Below are positions 16,172-24,619 of a stretch of DNA of 38,827 nucleotides, piece after piece. The translations under genes were made by a program, and so were the position numbers. This DNA comes from Chloroflexota bacterium (GTDB lineage: Bacteria > Chloroflexota > Dehalococcoidia > Lucifugimonadales > UBA3495). The stretch is from assembly GCA_009840165.1 (NCBI GenBank), contig VXOG01000101.1, positions 1 through 38,827 of the forward strand, in the 5' to 3' direction. Numbering within the stretch: position 1 is the first letter of the stretch; each line of letters begins with the position of its first letter. A model generated the notes under the pieces. The model did not search any database. It was given only the letters and a program-made list of their open reading frames with translations, and was not told the DNA's origin.

Positions 16172-17467
16172 ATGGTTAGCGACAGAAGCTGGATGCGAGA
16201 TCGAGAAGGCATGGGACTGTGGGAGCACCGGGGCAAGGTCGCCGTCGTGGGGTGGGGACAATCCCACATTGACCGGCGCTGGGATGGCGTCACGATGGAC
16301 CGCAGTTGTGGCGGCCTGACCAAGGAGGCCTGCCTGAAGGCTATCTCGGATGCGGGGCTGTCATTGGACGATATTGACGGGCTTATCACCAGCGCGGAGA
16401 CGCGCGCCGAGCAGACCTGGGCGCCACGCCCCTACTTCGACCCGCCCTACGATACCGAAGACGGATTGACTTACGCCTCGGCGGACTGGATCGAGCGAGA
16501 ATTGGGCTTGAAGAACATTCAGTACCGGAAGTCGGATGCGCCCTACATCGGCCCGATGATGGGCCTGGCCGCCCAGGCGGTGGGCGACGGGCTGTGTGAG
16601 ACCGCCCTGGTCTGGTATCCGATGGTCAACCTTTCGGGAAGGTACGGGCATAACAATCCGCAGAACAATAACCCAGAGGCGCCTGGGCCCAGCGCTTTTA
16701 CCCTGCCGTGGGGCTACCAGAACGGCGCAATGTTCAACAACCTGGTGATCTTCCAGCAGTACTGCAAGAAGTATGGCAAGTCCCACGATGGGCTGGCCGA
16801 CCTCTGCCTGAACTTGCGCAGAAACGGTCTATTGACTCCCTGGAGCTATTACGCCTTGCACGAACCTTACCAGCTTACCCGCGAAGACTACCTGAACGGG
16901 CGCGTGATTGAAGAGCCGCTGGTGATCTACGACTGCGACCGGCCGGTTAATACCTGCGCGGCCTTCATCTTCACCACCGCGGAGCGCGCCAAAGACCTGA
17001 GGCAAAAGCCGGTGTACGTCCTCAACCACGCACAGACGGGCGGCCGCGGCAGGAGTACCATGTCAACGCTGGAAGAACACCAGGAGGCGGTTGCCAGTCT
17101 TGCACGGAGGATGTGGGAAGGTTCCGGGTTGGGTCCCGATGACGTTGACATATTCAACCCCTACGACGGCTACCTCACTTTCACGCAGCAATTCCTGGAG
17201 GGCTTCCAGTGGCACGGGGTCAAGTGGGGCGAAGCCCATGACTTCTACGCCGACGACATCAGGGTCGAGGGTCCGCATCCCTTCCTGTCCAGTGGCGGAA
17301 ATAATGGGACCGGCCGAACCCGGGCCTGCCTTTTCTCTGACAGCCTTGAGCAACTTCGCGGGACGGCGGGGGCGCGTCAGGTGACGGTGCGCGCGGAGAC
17401 GGCGCTGGCCGGCTGCAACACCCCCGACAGTAACGGCTTCCTCATGTTGAGCAAGGAGCCCAGCTAG
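16172..17467 (+). CDS. Thiolase-fold protein, Ltp/SCP2-thiolase-like, lacking the nucleophilic Cys
   Basis: This 431-residue protein has a thiolase N-domain (KVAVVGWGQSHIDRR, CLKAISDAGLSLDDIDGLI) and C-domain (about 265-431, including YDGYLTFTQQFLEGF and the family motif EQLRGTAGARQV). Where condensing thiolases have the nucleophilic Cys, this protein has Ala123 (KSDAPYIGP). The usual Gly-His near the C-terminus reads GGNNGTGR. It should therefore not perform Claisen condensation. Cys-independent relatives such as Ltp2 carry out retro-aldol cleavage of hydroxyacyl-CoA with a DUF35 partner, and the DUF35 gene directly upstream supports this reading. The ATG follows AAGGGGGTTGAG. Its stop lies three bases from the stop of the converging methyltransferase gene. 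Confidence 0.82.
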   Translation: MVSDRSWMRDREGMGLWEHRGKVAVVGWGQSHIDRRWDGVTMDRSCGGLTKEACLKAISDAGLSLDDIDGLITSAETRAEQTWAPRPYFDPPYDTEDGLTYASADWIERELGLKNIQYRKSDAPYIGPMMGLAAQAVGDGLCETALVWYPMVNLSGRYGHNNPQNNNPEAPGPSAFTLPWGYQNGAMFNNLVIFQQYCKKYGKSHDGLADLCLNLRRNGLLTPWSYYALHEPYQLTREDYLNGRVIEEPLVIYDCDRPVNTCAAFIFTTAERAKDLRQKPVYVLNHAQTGGRGRSTMSTLEEHQEAVASLARRMWEGSGLGPDDVDIFNPYDGYLTFTQQFLEGFQWHGVKWGEAHDFYADDIRVEGPHPFLSSGGNNGTGRTRACLFSDSLEQLRGTAGARQVTVRAETALAGCNTPDSNGFLMLSKEPS

Positions 17468-17470
17468 CAT

Positions 17471-18661
17471 TCAACGGGTTGGAGTTGCGGCGTCCTTCGC
17501 AAACCCCAGCAGTTCGCTGTCCAACCCGTTCCCTCTCGCTTGGGCCAGCACCTTGAAATCGCCGTATTCGCTCGGGTCCACCAGGGTCATCATGGCGATA
17601 CGGCTGAGTTCGGTTCGGGCCGTAGAGCGTCCGTGAGGCTGTTGGGCATCGAGAAACGTGTGGAAACCGAGGTTTGCCAGGAACCGGGTCTGCGTGGTGT
17701 AGCCAACTGTTGCCAGACCGTAGCGTTCGCCGAGCATCCTGAGAGACGTGAAGTCCACCTGGCAGGTAATGTCCTGCTCGCCTATGTTCCGGTATGGGTC
17801 ATCGCCCACGGCGTGCCGGCGGTGGCAGACCAGGGTTCCTTGGGCGTTCCGCGGCGAGTAGAGGTCAGCACCTGATTGACCGTAGTCGATGGTGAGGACG
17901 AACCCGCGGTCGAGGGATTCGGAAACCTGGTCGATCCAGTCTTCCATAGCCAGGTTCACCTCTCCGCGATGCCCTTCGGGCAGGGACAAGCCCAGGCTGG
18001 TTAGCCTCTTTTCGATGCCGGGCGTTGACGGCTCGTCGACCATTTCCGTTAGCTCCCCGCCCGCCAACGTGACGTACACTTCCTGGACTCTTCCGTCCCG
18101 AATACAAAAGCGATGGACAGGAAAGTTGTCGATAAGTTCATTGCACAGGATGCAGCCGGCAACGTTTCGGAATGATCGAAGTCCTTCCGCTTTGACCTGT
18201 TGGACCCTGGGCGTCGTGTCCTGCCTGACTGAGGGCGCCCAATCTCCGGGCCCATTGGACAAGTCAAGGGTGTGAACCGGCGATTGGAGTGGCACGGGCT
18301 GATAGTCCGCAGCTACGTAACGAAGCGCCTCAGCGAACCGGGGCGTCATCCGCTGGCAGGCATCCATGATGGACCAAGCCAGTGATCCGTCGCCGGAACC
18401 CACCTCGATCAAATGGAAAACAGCAGGCTCTCCCATGATTTGCCACATCTGCTCCAGTTGCCGAGCGATCAGGGCGCCGAAAACCGGGTGCATGGTGGGG
18501 GAAGTCCCGAAATGCGCGCTGATGCTGCTGCTCCGGGCTGAATAGAAGCCGCCCTTGGGAGAGTACAGGCAGGCGCGCATGAATTGGGCGAAGGTAATGA
18601 GGCCATGCTCTTGGATCAGATTCATGATTTCCTGCCCAACCGTAGAACTCAACGTCATCAT
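17471..18661 (-). CDS. SAM-dependent methyltransferase, NDUFAF7/DUF185 family
   Basis: The 396 residues match the family length. Visible motifs are an N-terminal FMRACLYSPKGGFYS, the SAM-binding loop IEVGSGDGSLA (85-95), CNELIDNFPVHRF, and a central TIDYGQSG. The mitochondrial member NDUFAF7 dimethylates an arginine of a complex I subunit; bacterial targets are mostly unknown. The annotated start is ATG 18661, with GGGGAG immediately upstream. The same frame stays open for 46 further codons upstream, to a stop at 18800-18802, but has no ATG, GTG or TTG there. That stretch looks protein-like (VDLGSLRDLEGTLELLREAE), so an unusual start or a lost start codon is possible. It converges on the thiolase gene with a three-base gap. 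Confidence 0.82.
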   Translation of the reverse strand: MMTLSSTVGQEIMNLIQEHGLITFAQFMRACLYSPKGGFYSARSSSISAHFGTSPTMHPVFGALIARQLEQMWQIMGEPAVFHLIEVGSGDGSLAWSIMDACQRMTPRFAEALRYVAADYQPVPLQSPVHTLDLSNGPGDWAPSVRQDTTPRVQQVKAEGLRSFRNVAGCILCNELIDNFPVHRFCIRDGRVQEVYVTLAGGELTEMVDEPSTPGIEKRLTSLGLSLPEGHRGEVNLAMEDWIDQVSESLDRGFVLTIDYGQSGADLYSPRNAQGTLVCHRRHAVGDDPYRNIGEQDITCQVDFTSLRMLGERYGLATVGYTTQTRFLANLGFHTFLDAQQPHGRSTARTELSRIAMMTLVDPSEYGDFKVLAQARGNGLDSELLGFAKDAATPTR

Positions 18662-18802
18662 CTCCCCATTACATCTCAGCGTTTCGGCCTCCCGCAGCAG
18701 TTCAAGGGTGCCCTCCAGGTCTCTGAGACTTCCCAGGTCAACTTTGGGCGGGTCCAGGGATGTGGCTCGGTGAGATAGCCGCTTTATGCTTGGACACTCC
18801 TA

Positions 18803-19332
18803 ACCCTCGGCTGGCGAGTGTATCACTTGTGTCCCGTGGCGGGATCGCTCAGCGCCGTAAGCCGCGCTGTTTCAAAAGATTCGGCCTTTCCGGGAAGAGG
18901 GCGCCGACAAGGTTGGTAGGCCGGAGGGGGCGAGTTACCGGAGGATCACCGCCGCTATAGCGACCCACCGATGATTTTCATTTTTCTTGCGATATATTCA
19001 CTGCGTGTCTGCATGGCGGCGTTAATTGAGTTTATACGAAACTTATTAGCAATATCCTACGTAAAGCAATTTTTGGTATTCCGAATCACTCCGATTTGAC
19101 ACCGCTTCTATCGTCCGTAGTATACCGGTTTTCTAGTAGGTTTGATGACTGCATTATATGCTGCATCTGAAATTATGAACGTACTACGTAAGCATCCCAC
19201 AAACGAAAAGTGATACTTGACTAATCGGATGTTGCTAGGCAAAATATTTTGGAATTGTGGGATGAACTATAGACTGTGTTGACACGAATCAGCCGATCGG
19301 AGCTATCCCGCCAAATCTTCAGGAGGTTCCTA
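18803..19332. other. AT-rich intergenic region upstream of the imelysin group
   Basis: About 530 bp with no credible gene. From about 18965 to 19260 the base composition is clearly more AT-rich than in the flanking genes. Besides the promoter at 19217-19245, a TTGACA at 19096 with TAGTAT 16 bases downstream is a weaker second candidate. I searched by eye for a Fur-type inverted repeat and did not find a convincing one. Confidence 0.5.
19217..19245 (+). promoter_or_regulatory. Candidate promoter for the imelysin operon
   Basis: TTGACT (19217-19222) and CAAAAT (19240-19245) lie 17 bases apart, matching 5/6 and 4/6 of the consensus. The predicted start of transcription is about 80 bases before the ATG at 19333. 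Confidence 0.5.
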
Positions 19333-20556
19333 ATGGACCGAAAACCGACTCGAATTACGATAGCGGTTGCAGCGCTGGCCTTGTGCGTATTCCTGATTGC
19401 CATGGCCTGTACGAACGAACCGCCCCCGGCCCCCACTGTGCCCCTGCCGGACACAATGATGGATCCCGTGGTGGACGTCGAAGCGCTGAAGGGTGAGGTG
19501 GTCGCTCACTACGCCAACGGCGTCCACGCTCTCTACTCCCAGAGCTTGGCGTCGGCCCGGATCATGGACACGGCTATTGACGCCTTCATTGCTGACCCCA
19601 ATCCCGCCAGCCTCGACGCGGCCAAGCGTGCCTGGCTCCGTGCCCGCGAAGACTACGGCCCCACCGAGGTGTTCCGGTTCTATGGCGGCCCCATCGACAA
19701 CGAAGAGAACGGCCCGGAGGGCCTGATCAACGCCTGGCCCATGGACGAGTCCTACATCGACTACGTGGAGGGCAACCCCACGGCCGGCATCATCAACATG
19801 CCCGACGAGTATTCCACCATCGCCTCCGACCTCATCATCTCCCTCAACGAGGAAGGCGGCGAGGAAAACGTCTCCACTGGCTGGCACGCCATCGAGTTCC
19901 TGCTCTGGGGACAGGACCTGAACGAAAACGGCCCCGGCACGCGTCCGGTGGAGGACTACACCACCAACGACAACTCCGACCGCCGCGCCCAATACCTGGC
20001 CGTGGCGTCCGACACGTTGCTCGTCCACCTACAGGACATGGTTGATGCCTGGGCCCCCGGCGGCGGCAACTACCGGGCCGAGTTCCTGACCAAGCCGGCC
20101 AATGACGCCCTGGTTGACATCATCACCGGCGCCGGCGCCCTCAGCAAGGGCGAGCTGGCTGGTGAGCGGATGTTTGTCGCCTACTCGGAGCGTTCCCAGG
20201 AAGACGAGCATTCCTGCTTCTCCGACAACACCGTCGCCGACATCGTTGGCAACGCCATCGGCGTGCGCATGGTGCTGACGGGAGACTACGGCGTGGTATC
20301 CGGCCCCGGCATCATCGACCTGTTCGCCGCCGACAACGAGGCTCTGGCCGACCGGCTGACCGACGAAACCCGAGTCGCCGTGAGCATGGCTCACAACATC
20401 CCCGATCCCTTCGACCAGCACCTGACCGACACCGCCTCCGACAGCGCGTTCGGTCGCTCACAGGTGCTCAGCACCATCGAAGCCCTGGAAAAGCAGGCCG
20501 ACACCATCGTGGAAGGCGCGGCCGCCTTCGGCTTCACCATCAACACTTCCGTATAG
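19333..20556 (+). CDS. Imelysin family lipoprotein, IrpA-like (COG3487 type)
   Basis: This protein of about 407 residues has an N-terminal export signal ending in IAMACTNEP, where the Cys (near residue 26) is a plausible but imperfect lipobox. The imelysin signature GxHxxE is present as Gly183-Trp-His185-Ala-Ile-Glu188 (STGWHAIEFLLWGQD). The C-terminal half shows the second helical bundle. Imelysin proteins are surface or periplasmic metal-binding proteins linked to iron uptake; despite the M75 peptidase label, proteolysis is doubtful. The ATG at 19333 has AGGAGG six bases upstream; an in-frame start at 19276 lacks one. It leads a three-gene operon with the di-haem protein 15 bases downstream. 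Confidence 0.88.
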   Translation: MDRKPTRITIAVAALALCVFLIAMACTNEPPPAPTVPLPDTMMDPVVDVEALKGEVVAHYANGVHALYSQSLASARIMDTAIDAFIADPNPASLDAAKRAWLRAREDYGPTEVFRFYGGPIDNEENGPEGLINAWPMDESYIDYVEGNPTAGIINMPDEYSTIASDLIISLNEEGGEENVSTGWHAIEFLLWGQDLNENGPGTRPVEDYTTNDNSDRRAQYLAVASDTLLVHLQDMVDAWAPGGGNYRAEFLTKPANDALVDIITGAGALSKGELAGERMFVAYSERSQEDEHSCFSDNTVADIVGNAIGVRMVLTGDYGVVSGPGIIDLFAADNEALADRLTDETRVAVSMAHNIPDPFDQHLTDTASDSAFGRSQVLSTIEALEKQADTIVEGAAAFGFTINTSV

Positions 20557-20571
20557 GAAGGTACCCGCGCC

Positions 20572-22029
20572 ATGAATCAGGACCGTATCGCAAGCTACCG
20601 CAAGACGGCTTGGCTGCGATACGGCCTCGCTGCGCTGGCCGGCGCGGTCGGGATGGGCGCGCTGGCCTGGTTCCTGGTGAGCGACGCACGATCCGGGCCG
20701 AGCGAGGCCGAAGTTGCGGCCATCTTACAGACCCAACTCGGCGGCGACACCACCATCGTCACCACCAACCGCAACTCCTTTGCGTTGGCGGCCGCCAACC
20801 TGAACAACCAGGAGCGGCGCATCTTCGAGGTTGGCGACAGCTTCTTCACCCAGAACTGGGTGACCGCGCCGGCCTCAACGGAAGCGCGGGATGGCCTGGG
20901 GCCGACCTTCAACGCCCAATCCTGCTCTTCCTGCCACACGCTGGACGGTCGGGCTCAACCGCCGGCGAACAACGATGACCCGGAGCGTGGCCTGCTGTTC
21001 CGGCTCAGCATACCCGGCGTTGACCCGGTTACAGGCGGTCCTCTTCCGGACCCGGCCTATGGTGGCCAACTACAGGACCGGGCGATACTGACCGTACCGC
21101 CGGAGGGCCGGTTCCTGATCGACTATCGGAAAATACCCGGCGAATACGAGGACGGGACTCCGTACACGCTGCTGCGGCCTGAGTATTCTTTCACCGATTT
21201 GGCCTTTGGCCCCACGCATCCCGATCTGCTGGTTTCCCCCCGGATCGCGCCGGCCGTGTTCGGCGGGGGTTTGCTGGAAGCCATACCGGAGTCCGCCATC
21301 CTCGCCCTCGCCGATCCGGACGACGCCGATGGCGACGGCATCTCCGGGCGCGCCAACTTGGTGTGGAGCGTCCAGGACGAGGACACTCGGTTGGGTCGGT
21401 TCGGCTGGAAGGCCAACGTGCCCACGCTGGAGCAGCAGATTGCCGGGGCCTTTCACGGCGACATCGGAATCACGTCGCCGTTGTTCCCGGAGGAGAACTG
21501 CCCGGCCGGCCAGACCGACTGCCAGGCCGCGCTCAACGGTGGAACCCCGGAACTCCCCCAGGACCGGCTGGACAAAATCACCTTCTACAACCAGACTCTC
21601 GCGGTGCCGGCGATGCGCGACGTGGACGACCCTCAGGTTCGCGCCGGCGCGCGTCTGTTCTTGGAAGCCGGCTGCGCGGCGTGCCACACGCCCAGCCACA
21701 CCACCGGCCAACACCCGGTTCCCGCCCTGTCCGGGCAGGTTATATTCCCCTACACCGACCTGCTGCTGCACGACATGGGCGAGGGTCTGGCCGACGGCAG
21801 GCCCGATTTCCTCGCCCATGGTCAAGAGTGGCGCACGCCGCCGCTGTGGGGCATTGGATTGATCGAAAACGTGAACAACCACACGCGCCTGCTCCACGAT
21901 GGCCGCGCCCGGAACGTCGCGGAGGCTATCCTCTGGCACGACGGCGAAGGACGGGCGGCCCGCGAAGCGTTTCGCAAGATGTCCCGTGAAGAACGCGAGG
22001 CGCTGCTGCGCTTCTTGGAGTCGCTCTAA
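20572..22029 (+). CDS. Di-haem oxidoreductase, DUF1111/COG3488 type
   Basis: This 485-residue protein is anchored by one N-terminal membrane segment (about 13-35). It has two c-type haem sites, CSSCH at 118-122 and CAACH at 368-372. Further family features are GLGPTFNAQSCSSCH, DGRAQPP, and the late TPPLWGIG...HDGRARNVAEAI. Members resemble MauG/bacterial cytochrome c peroxidases and are predicted periplasmic oxidoreductases. The reaction is unproven. In many bacteria the gene lies between two imelysin genes (consecutive COGs 3487, 3488, 3489), exactly as here, suggesting redox-coupled metal acquisition. Its TAA overlaps the ATG of the next gene by one base, so the two are translationally coupled. 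Confidence 0.9.
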   Translation: MNQDRIASYRKTAWLRYGLAALAGAVGMGALAWFLVSDARSGPSEAEVAAILQTQLGGDTTIVTTNRNSFALAAANLNNQERRIFEVGDSFFTQNWVTAPASTEARDGLGPTFNAQSCSSCHTLDGRAQPPANNDDPERGLLFRLSIPGVDPVTGGPLPDPAYGGQLQDRAILTVPPEGRFLIDYRKIPGEYEDGTPYTLLRPEYSFTDLAFGPTHPDLLVSPRIAPAVFGGGLLEAIPESAILALADPDDADGDGISGRANLVWSVQDEDTRLGRFGWKANVPTLEQQIAGAFHGDIGITSPLFPEENCPAGQTDCQAALNGGTPELPQDRLDKITFYNQTLAVPAMRDVDDPQVRAGARLFLEAGCAACHTPSHTTGQHPVPALSGQVIFPYTDLLLHDMGEGLADGRPDFLAHGQEWRTPPLWGIGLIENVNNHTRLLHDGRARNVAEAILWHDGEGRAAREAFRKMSREEREALLRFLESL

Positions 22030-23129
22030 TGCAAACCCTGCGCTATATCCTTTCGGTCTGCTGCGTCCTGCTGGTTCTGGCGGGCATGGTTGCCTGTACC
22101 CAAGCGCCGCCACCGACGCGGCAGGAGGTTCTGGCCAGCCTTGCCGACGATCTGATCGTGCCCCGGTTCCAGTCGGTCGCGGTCGAGATGGGCGAGTTGC
22201 GGGACGCGCTGGATGCTCTTTGCGCTCACCCGACGCCGGACACTCTGGCCCCGGCGCGAACGGCGTGGCGGGAGGCGCGGGCGCCGTGGCTTCGTTCGCA
22301 GTCGATGTGGTTCGGCCCGGTGATGCAACGGCGCTCCCGGATCCTGGTGGACTGGTCGCCGGTTGACCCCGAGCGGATTGAAGCCACGCTGGCCAAGCGG
22401 GAATCCGTTTCGGCAAACGACGTGCGTGAGTTTTTCGGGTCAACGCAGCGTGGTCTGGGAGCCATCGAGTACGTGATCTTTGGCGACGACAGGGCGGTAT
22501 TGGGATCGCTGGACAACACCGGCGGAATACGCTGCCAGTATCTGACCGCCCTGGGCCGCGTGGCAGCCGACGAGGCCACCGCCGTCAGCAACGAATGGAA
22601 CGGCGAGGGTGGCGGGCGGGATTACGCCTCCTTCTTCAAGGGCACCGCCAGCTCTGCCCTGTTGGAGCGGCAGGCCGTTGACGAAGCAGTGCGGACCTCA
22701 GTGTTCCTCACCCGCAGCATCAACGACATGAGGCTGGGCAAGGCGCTGGGCGCGGATGGCACCCAGCCCGACCCGTCGGCGATACCCGGCGCCGGCGGAC
22801 ACAACGCTGTCGCCGACCTGCGCAATCAGGTACTGGGTATGCAGGACGTGTACCTGGGTGCCGGAACCGACGGCGCCCACGGCACCAGCGCCCTGGTGCG
22901 CGGCGTCTCGGAAGAGGCGGACGAGCGAATGCGCGGCCATTTTACCGCTGCGTTGGCGGCAATCGACGGGTTGCAGGAACCGCTGCAATCGACGGTAGTG
23001 TCGGATCCGGAGCCGGCGCGTCTGGCGCACCGGCGGATGCAGGAGTTGCAGCGCGCCTTGAACACCGAGGTCGTCAGCCTGCTGGGCGTAACCGTCGGGT
23101 TCGCCGACACCGACGGCGACGGCGGTTAG
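22029..23129 (+). CDS. Second imelysin family lipoprotein (COG3489 type)
   Basis: The 366 residues begin with a lipoprotein signal (LVLAGMVACTQAP, candidate lipidated Cys near residue 23). The imelysin helical bundles follow (e.g. LDALCAHPTPDTL, ARTAWREARAPW). The GxHxxE signature is degenerate: Gly142-Leu-Gly144-Ala-Ile-Glu147 (RGLGAIEYVIF), with the metal His replaced by Gly. This is as expected for the second imelysin of such clusters, which may serve as a structural partner or bind metal differently. It overlaps the di-haem gene by one base. Its stop overlaps the end of the oppositely oriented HTTM gene by four bases. Confidence 0.85.
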   Translation: MQTLRYILSVCCVLLVLAGMVACTQAPPPTRQEVLASLADDLIVPRFQSVAVEMGELRDALDALCAHPTPDTLAPARTAWREARAPWLRSQSMWFGPVMQRRSRILVDWSPVDPERIEATLAKRESVSANDVREFFGSTQRGLGAIEYVIFGDDRAVLGSLDNTGGIRCQYLTALGRVAADEATAVSNEWNGEGGGRDYASFFKGTASSALLERQAVDEAVRTSVFLTRSINDMRLGKALGADGTQPDPSAIPGAGGHNAVADLRNQVLGMQDVYLGAGTDGAHGTSALVRGVSEEADERMRGHFTAALAAIDGLQEPLQSTVVSDPEPARLAHRRMQELQRALNTEVVSLLGVTVGFADTDGDGG

Positions 23130-24619
23130 TAGGGTCTGACCGCGCCGGTTTGGTTCCTGCCGGCCGCCGCGTCGGGCTTGTAAGGCAGCACCCACGTTTT
23201 TGGAGCCAAGCCAGGCCGTACCGAAGCCAGGTCCACGTCGGGGGCGATCAGCCGGGTATTAGGCCGGCCATTGAAGGCGACGAACGCATCAGCATTCACG
23301 ACAACGTCGGTATAGCCGCGTTCCGAGAAATCCGTGGCGATGATGTGGGCGGTCTGCCGGATCATGTCGGGCTGGAACGACATCCGCTCGACCTGCAACG
23401 GCGTCAAGTATTCGTCGGGTTCGACAAGCCAGGATTGCCCGGTGGCAGGCTCGCGCACACGGTACCGCACGTAACCGACTTTCTCTGTCAGCATCACGCG
23501 CCAGGCAAACAGGTAGCCTTCCTCGTCCCACCGGACGTTGCCCGGATACGCGTAGTGGCGCAGGGGCAACGCAAGCTGGACCACCGCGAACAGCATCAAT
23601 GCAATCAACAACGCGTGGGCTCGCCATGATCGCCCTGTTTTGTCATATCGCCCTGTTTTGTCATTCCGACTCCTCACCTCGTCATTCCGACTCCTCACCT
23701 CGTCATTCCGGCGAAAGCCGGAATCCAGAGCCTCATGCTGTAGGGACGTTGTGGATTCCCGACTGCACAGGAATGACGGGATTCGGATTGTGGAGTGTCG
23801 AAGGCGCAAGGCGAACAAGCGGCGCGGCCAGTCGGGCTCGAAGAAAATCAGCGTCAGGCCGATCATCAACCACGGAAAGATTCCCAGTTGAGGGAACAGC
23901 ACCCATGTGGCCAGGTGGAACGCAACCAACGTACAGTAGGCCGGAACCCGGGTCCGTGGCCACAACAGTGCGGGAACGATTGCCAAGTCAAACATGGCGC
24001 CGCCCCAGCTCATGGCGTAGGCAACCCACAATTCCTGAAGCAGCGGACCGAGCAGCGGCAAATCGCCGTGCTGGTAGAGCCAGATTCTCATGGGCAAAGC
24101 GTGGAACAGCCAATCCGGGTTCAACTTGGCGATGCCGGCGAACACGTACACGATGCCGACCTGCGCGCGCAGCGCCCAAATCGTCCACAGAGGAACGGTT
24201 CCGCGTCGCAGTGGCAGGATAGCCAGCAACAGGCTCACCAGGCTCATCAGATAGTGGTGGTTCAGGTAGGTCGTGCGGTCCAGCAGTTCCACGTAGGTGA
24301 ACCCAATGCAGAACAGCGCGGCGCACAGTCGCGGGCGGTATCCTATCGCGATTCCCAGGCTCAGCGCGCCCAGCGCGATGAAGTGCGCGTGCATCCCCCA
24401 GCCGGGCCAGGGCTGAACCCAACCGAAACCCAGGTAGGCGAAGTGGTGGTCCGGCTCCACGTACAGCGGGCCGATCCAACCGTGGGCGAAAAACCGGGCA
24501 ACAACCAGGATGCCGAACAGCCCGAAGATGACACGGAACGCAACGATAGATGCGCCGTCAACCTGCGCATCCGCTAGCCGTTTAGCGGCTCCCAGCCAAC
24601 TTGCTGCATGAGTCTTCAT
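23126..24619 (-). CDS. HTTM / vitamin K-dependent gamma-carboxylase-like membrane protein with repeat insertion
   Basis: This 497-residue protein has several membrane helices and the HTTM family motifs. LDRTTYLNHHYL (113-124) and AKLNPDW (164-170, with Lys165 in the position conserved in the family) are visible. A soluble C-terminal part follows (from about 365, RWDEEGYLFAWRVMLTEK). Eukaryotic relatives carboxylate glutamate using vitamin K; bacterial substrates are mostly unknown. Residues of about 277-331 (DSGFRRNDEVRSRNDEVRSR, then NDKTGRYDKTGR) are encoded by a dispersed palindromic repeat and tandem duplications, inserted in frame between a membrane helix and the next one. Without them the length would be about 440, normal for the family. 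The gene converges on the imelysin operon, overlapping its last four bases. Confidence 0.85.
   Translation of the reverse strand: MKTHAASWLGAAKRLADAQVDGASIVAFRVIFGLFGILVVARFFAHGWIGPLYVEPDHHFAYLGFGWVQPWPGWGMHAHFIALGALSLGIAIGYRPRLCAALFCIGFTYVELLDRTTYLNHHYLMSLVSLLLAILPLRRGTVPLWTIWALRAQVGIVYVFAGIAKLNPDWLFHALPMRIWLYQHGDLPLLGPLLQELWVAYAMSWGGAMFDLAIVPALLWPRTRVPAYCTLVAFHLATWVLFPQLGIFPWLMIGLTLIFFEPDWPRRLFALRLRHSTIRIPSFLCSRESTTSLQHEALDSGFRRNDEVRSRNDEVRSRNDKTGRYDKTGRSWRAHALLIALMLFAVVQLALPLRHYAYPGNVRWDEEGYLFAWRVMLTEKVGYVRYRVREPATGQSWLVEPDEYLTPLQVERMSFQPDMIRQTAHIIATDFSERGYTDVVVNADAFVAFNGRPNTRLIAPDVDLASVRPGLAPKTWVLPYKPDAAAGRNQTGAVRPY
23629..23785. repeat. Palindromic repeat plus tandem repeats inside the HTTM gene
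   Basis: Two identical 18-bp units (23629-23646, 23647-23664; ATCGCCCTGTTTTGTCAT) are followed by two identical 21-bp units (23665-23685, 23686-23706). Then come the GAAA-loop palindrome (23705-23724) and a degraded second hairpin (about 23753-23783, GGATTCCCG...AGGAATGACGGG). Both unit lengths are multiples of three, so the host frame is kept. Confidence 0.9.

Noticed and set aside
18965..19260. Fur box or riboswitch before the imelysin operon
   Set aside because: The region is AT-rich, but no convincing Fur-type inverted repeat or conserved riboswitch core could be recognised by eye.
23629..23706. Possible short CRISPR-like array
   Set aside because: The units are directly adjacent tandem duplications (18 and 21 bp) without spacers, lie in a coding frame, and there are no cas genes.
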